NCBI GenBank assembly: GCA_032191485.1
Contig: JAVDOI010000008.1
Location: forward strand, 1,601,501 to 1,665,500
Direction: 5' to 3'
DNA length: 64,000 nt
Source: Leptoclinus maculatus
Taxonomy: Eukaryota; Chordata; Actinopteri; Perciformes; Stichaeidae
Position numbers and translations under genes: made by a program. Positions within the stretch are counted from its first letter, which is position 1. Every line of letters begins with the position of its first letter. Shown piece after piece: positions 61,136-64,000 of this stretch. The notes under the pieces are model-generated. The model was not told the origin of the DNA. It made no database searches and saw nothing but the letters and a program-made list of their open reading frames with translations.

Positions 61136-62144
61136 CAAGGATGACTGCAAGATGATATTTAAACTGTCAACCGTGAGTGCGGCAATGCTGAACACAAAGA
61201 CGGAATCTGGCAACTATGAGGGACCGTATTTTGGAAGACGCAAGCCTAAATTTAGGCTAACTCAGATTAAGGGTTCGCGTCACAGCCGGTGTAGGAAGAG
61301 GAGGAATGATTCAACGTACATATGGCATGCGAGTGTTCTGTTAAAAAATGCAATATGTAGAGAGGAAGAGTATGTTCGACGTGGCCATCATCCCACCATG
61401 AATCCCAATGAAGTCCAACTTTCGACAGTAACTCCTGGCAGCCTCTTCTCTAAAGCCCCCCTCCCTCCCCCTCCCCCTCCTCCCTCTGCCCATCTGTTTC
61501 TCAGCCCAGCACCCCATTGCTCTCTGGCTACCTCTCTGACTTCTTCTTCCTGGATGTGGCCCTCTCTTTTCATACCCCCTCTGTAAACCTTTTATCTCCA
61601 TCTCTGTGCCCCCCCCCTTCCCCCTCTCCTTTTTTGTATTTTACACTGTCACTCTTCCATCCTTTCATCTTCAAATATCTGGGATTTAAAAAAAGAAAAT
61701 GAAATGATCTGTCCTAGAATCACATTTCTACCATTCACCTCTCTCCTGTTGCCTCTCACTCCTCCATCTTCTCTCACACTCTTCTATTTTTATTTCTAGA
61801 TCTCTGTGATGTTTTTCTCTGCCTCTCTCCGAATCTAAATTCAAATGGAGCTACCTGACTTTTAGTCTCATCTCTCCTTTTCTTAAACGTGGCCTTTCCG
61901 AACACACGTCTTAATCTCCCGGGCCAAATTGAAACGCTTCACATATTATAGCAGGCACACATGTTGGGATTAAATAATGACTAATAACAAACTACACGAT
62001 CACATAGATCTGAATGTAGCCCTTTTGAAACTTGGACATCTTCACCACATTGCACGCAACAAGCGATGTGCGCTTAAAACAAAAATCTACAGACATAAAA
62101 AATGTTTGATTTCATTGTTAAAGTCAACGCAAGTGTCTGAGAAA

Positions 62145-62162
62145 CCCCCCCCCCCCCCCCCC
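62145..62162. repeat. Poly(C) run
   Basis: Eighteen C residues. A similar C-rich run interrupted by one T is at 58318-58338. Confidence 0.9.
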
Positions 62163-63291
62163 GGAGATTCTGAATGGGCCGGACTCAACTCGCAAGTAAA
62201 TACAGAATGAATGACAGGAACAGCTTGAGACCATTCAGGCTTTGGCCAATAGCAAAGTTAGGGTTTGCCTGTTATATCTGTACAGAAGCCTGCTCCCTCT
62301 CCGCTGCTCTCTGGCTCGCTCTCAGTCTCCCACTCGCTTACACTTACTCCCACAACTCTCTTTGGCTCTCTCTCATTCGTTCGCACTCTCTCCCTTTTAC
62401 TTACCTAATGTCTTTTATCTATAACTGTAGCTCTCTCTCTCTCTCTCTCACTCCAGCAATGCCTCTATCAAAATGTCAAGTACATTAAAATGGCAGAGAT
62501 ATGAAATGTGACTTGTGTGTGTGTGTGTGTGTGTTTCCATCAGGTATGTAGGCTGATGCATTTCCTGCCTATTGATGAAAAAGTATTCCTTTTAAGAACC
62601 AATCTGTCTCTGCCAATGTGGTCCATATCCAGGAACAAAGAGTACACAAACTACAATACAGTAATGTGGGAGCTAATGGTCGTAGAAAAACTAAATAAGC
62701 ACCCCATTCATGAGGAGAAGCATCGGATATCTCTGTAAGGTCACAGTGAGCGGGAACGTAAGACTTCAGAGTGCCCGGGCTGCTTCTGGTGCTGTTGTTC
62801 GCCTACACCGATCCACACAATGTCGGTTGTTCGTGTCGTAATCAAGTCATCATTCACATCCCTTTATATCTTTAATTTCCAGAAGAAATAGTAAGAATTA
62901 GAACGTGTTTTTAGAAAGTGTAATAATTCACAAAAGCCAGGTTGGATGGAAATACACACTCTCTCACAGACCCTGTGATCTTTGCTCCCCCCCCCCCCCA
63001 GTCCACCATCTCTTCATCATCTCTCTCTGACTTTAGATCCCTCCTGCATTTTGCTTTAAACAGTCCGACAGGCTACACACAGCAAACTCTCCAGGTTGCT
63101 CTGTGAGGCCCTTTTCACTCGGGGTGTGAATAATGAAACACTATGGGGGGAGATGAGACGCTGGACATCTCTCTCTCTCTGCTGCTTCATCCAGAGGTGC
63201 AGCACCTGCCCAAGTCTTCACCTGACTGCAAAGGTGATATTCAATGTGCTAAGAGAAGAACATAAAGATGAATGGGGAGAAAGGGAGCTAT

Positions 63292-63293
<2 letters not shown>

Positions 63294-63333
<40 letters not shown>
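63294..63333. repeat. (GT)n microsatellite
   Basis: Twenty GT units. Confidence 0.95.
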
Positions 63334-63334
<1 letters not shown>

Positions 63335-64000
63335 AAATACCACATCACTTTGTGCAGTTTCATATTACAAGTACAAAAATGGCGCTACTGTCTGATTGCT
63401 AATTTAAACTATAGTTGTAGCAGAAACATTGCTGCTGCCAAAGACAGGTTATATAATGAAACTATTAAAACAGCACTTATTTAAATATCGTAGCAAAAAG
63501 GAATATCAACCTTTCCCAGAGGTAGAGCTGCACCGGAGGCCACGACAATCAGACGAGCACTGGTTGCAGCTTCCTTGGTCGATTTCTGCTGATTCCGATT
63601 TTCTTTCTAAGAACTATAATTTACAGCAAGGCTCCATATGACCACCGTCCTGAAAAATAGATCCAGCTGTCCCCAAATCTGTGCAAATACTATAAATGTC
63701 ATTTTTTTTTATTTGTTTTTGTCATCTGTAGTGGTTATTTGCATCAAACACACATTTCAAATAAGTATGAAATAAATGATTGTATTTTTATTAAAGAATT
63801 GCTTTGATTAAAAACAAATCTTGGCATTAGTAGTTTTATTGAATTCATTATTTTGTTATATTATAAGTTATATTATAAGGTCATAAATCCCTCTATTATA
63901 TCTTTATCTGTAATATATGTTATATTGCTCTGAAAACATCATGATAGTGTTGTAATTTACCTGTGTGTTTGCAAAGTGAAGACTCTGAAACAAGGATTCA

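Larger units (their letters stand above)
51992..64000. other. Upstream non-coding stretch
   Basis: It contains the fold-back elements at 52380 and 54590, repeats at 55058 and 60772, and the CpG-rich block with its purine tract at 59.5-60.2 kb. A first coding exon of SynGAP, expected to end in a split G|AT codon, was looked for and not found. Confidence 0.45.

Noticed and set aside
61152..61586. 144-codon plus-strand frame beginning MIFKLSTVSAAMLNTK
   Set aside because: It starts just after a transposon-derived repeat, ends in a C-rich tract, and resembles no family I know.

Overview
The window looks like nuclear DNA of a ray-finned (teleost) fish, probably a percomorph. It has spliced vertebrate genes with GT-AG introns, many long (CA)n/(GT)n microsatellites, and several repeat families that I recognise by memory as common in fish genomes. 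No CRISPR array, prokaryotic operon, rRNA or tRNA gene was seen.

Two genes are supported by protein similarity. (1) Two minus-strand exons (51621-51991 and 37601-37706) encode the N-terminal part of SynGAP, the synaptic Ras/Rap GTPase-activating protein. The upstream exon carries a stretch of about fifteen five-residue units (consensus S-[FY]-D-R-P) where mammals have one copy. The first coding exon and everything after the second exon were not found, so the gene probably runs off the left side of the window and most of the window may be SynGAP intron. (2) A five-exon, plus-strand KLHL10-like gene (BTB-BACK-Kelch, a testis-type CUL3 adaptor) spans 22383-26854. All splice sites and reading phases are intact, but there is one in-frame TGA in the third Kelch repeat.

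The most striking structure is that the whole KLHL10-like gene lies inside a 6.4-kb hAT-type DNA transposon. Terminal inverted repeats at 21335 and 27702 are flanked by a perfect 8-bp target-site duplication (CTCTACGG). Just inside the left end is the last 29 codons of a hAT transposase on the opposite strand. I read this as an intron-containing host gene captured by, or inserted into, a hAT element (a Pack-hAT), now probably nested antisense in a SynGAP intron.

Layout: 1-11.5 kb, non-coding with microsatellites and fold-back repeats; 11.55-12.5 kb, a CpG-rich, promoter-like block, probably reading leftwards; 12.6-21.3 kb, non-coding with simple repeats; 21.3-27.7 kb, the hAT/KLHL10 unit; 27.7-37.6 kb, non-coding with old transposon pieces; 37.6-52.0 kb, SynGAP exons and the intron between them, holding a 146-bp tandem array (40.4-41.1 kb), a fold-back element (42.1 kb) and a microsatellite cluster (44.7-45.3 kb); 52-64 kb, non-coding upstream region with a second CpG-rich promoter-like block at 59.5-59.8 kb next to a long polypurine tract.

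Limits: all homology statements are from memory of family sequences, repeat families are identified by pattern only, and no database or splice-prediction program was run.
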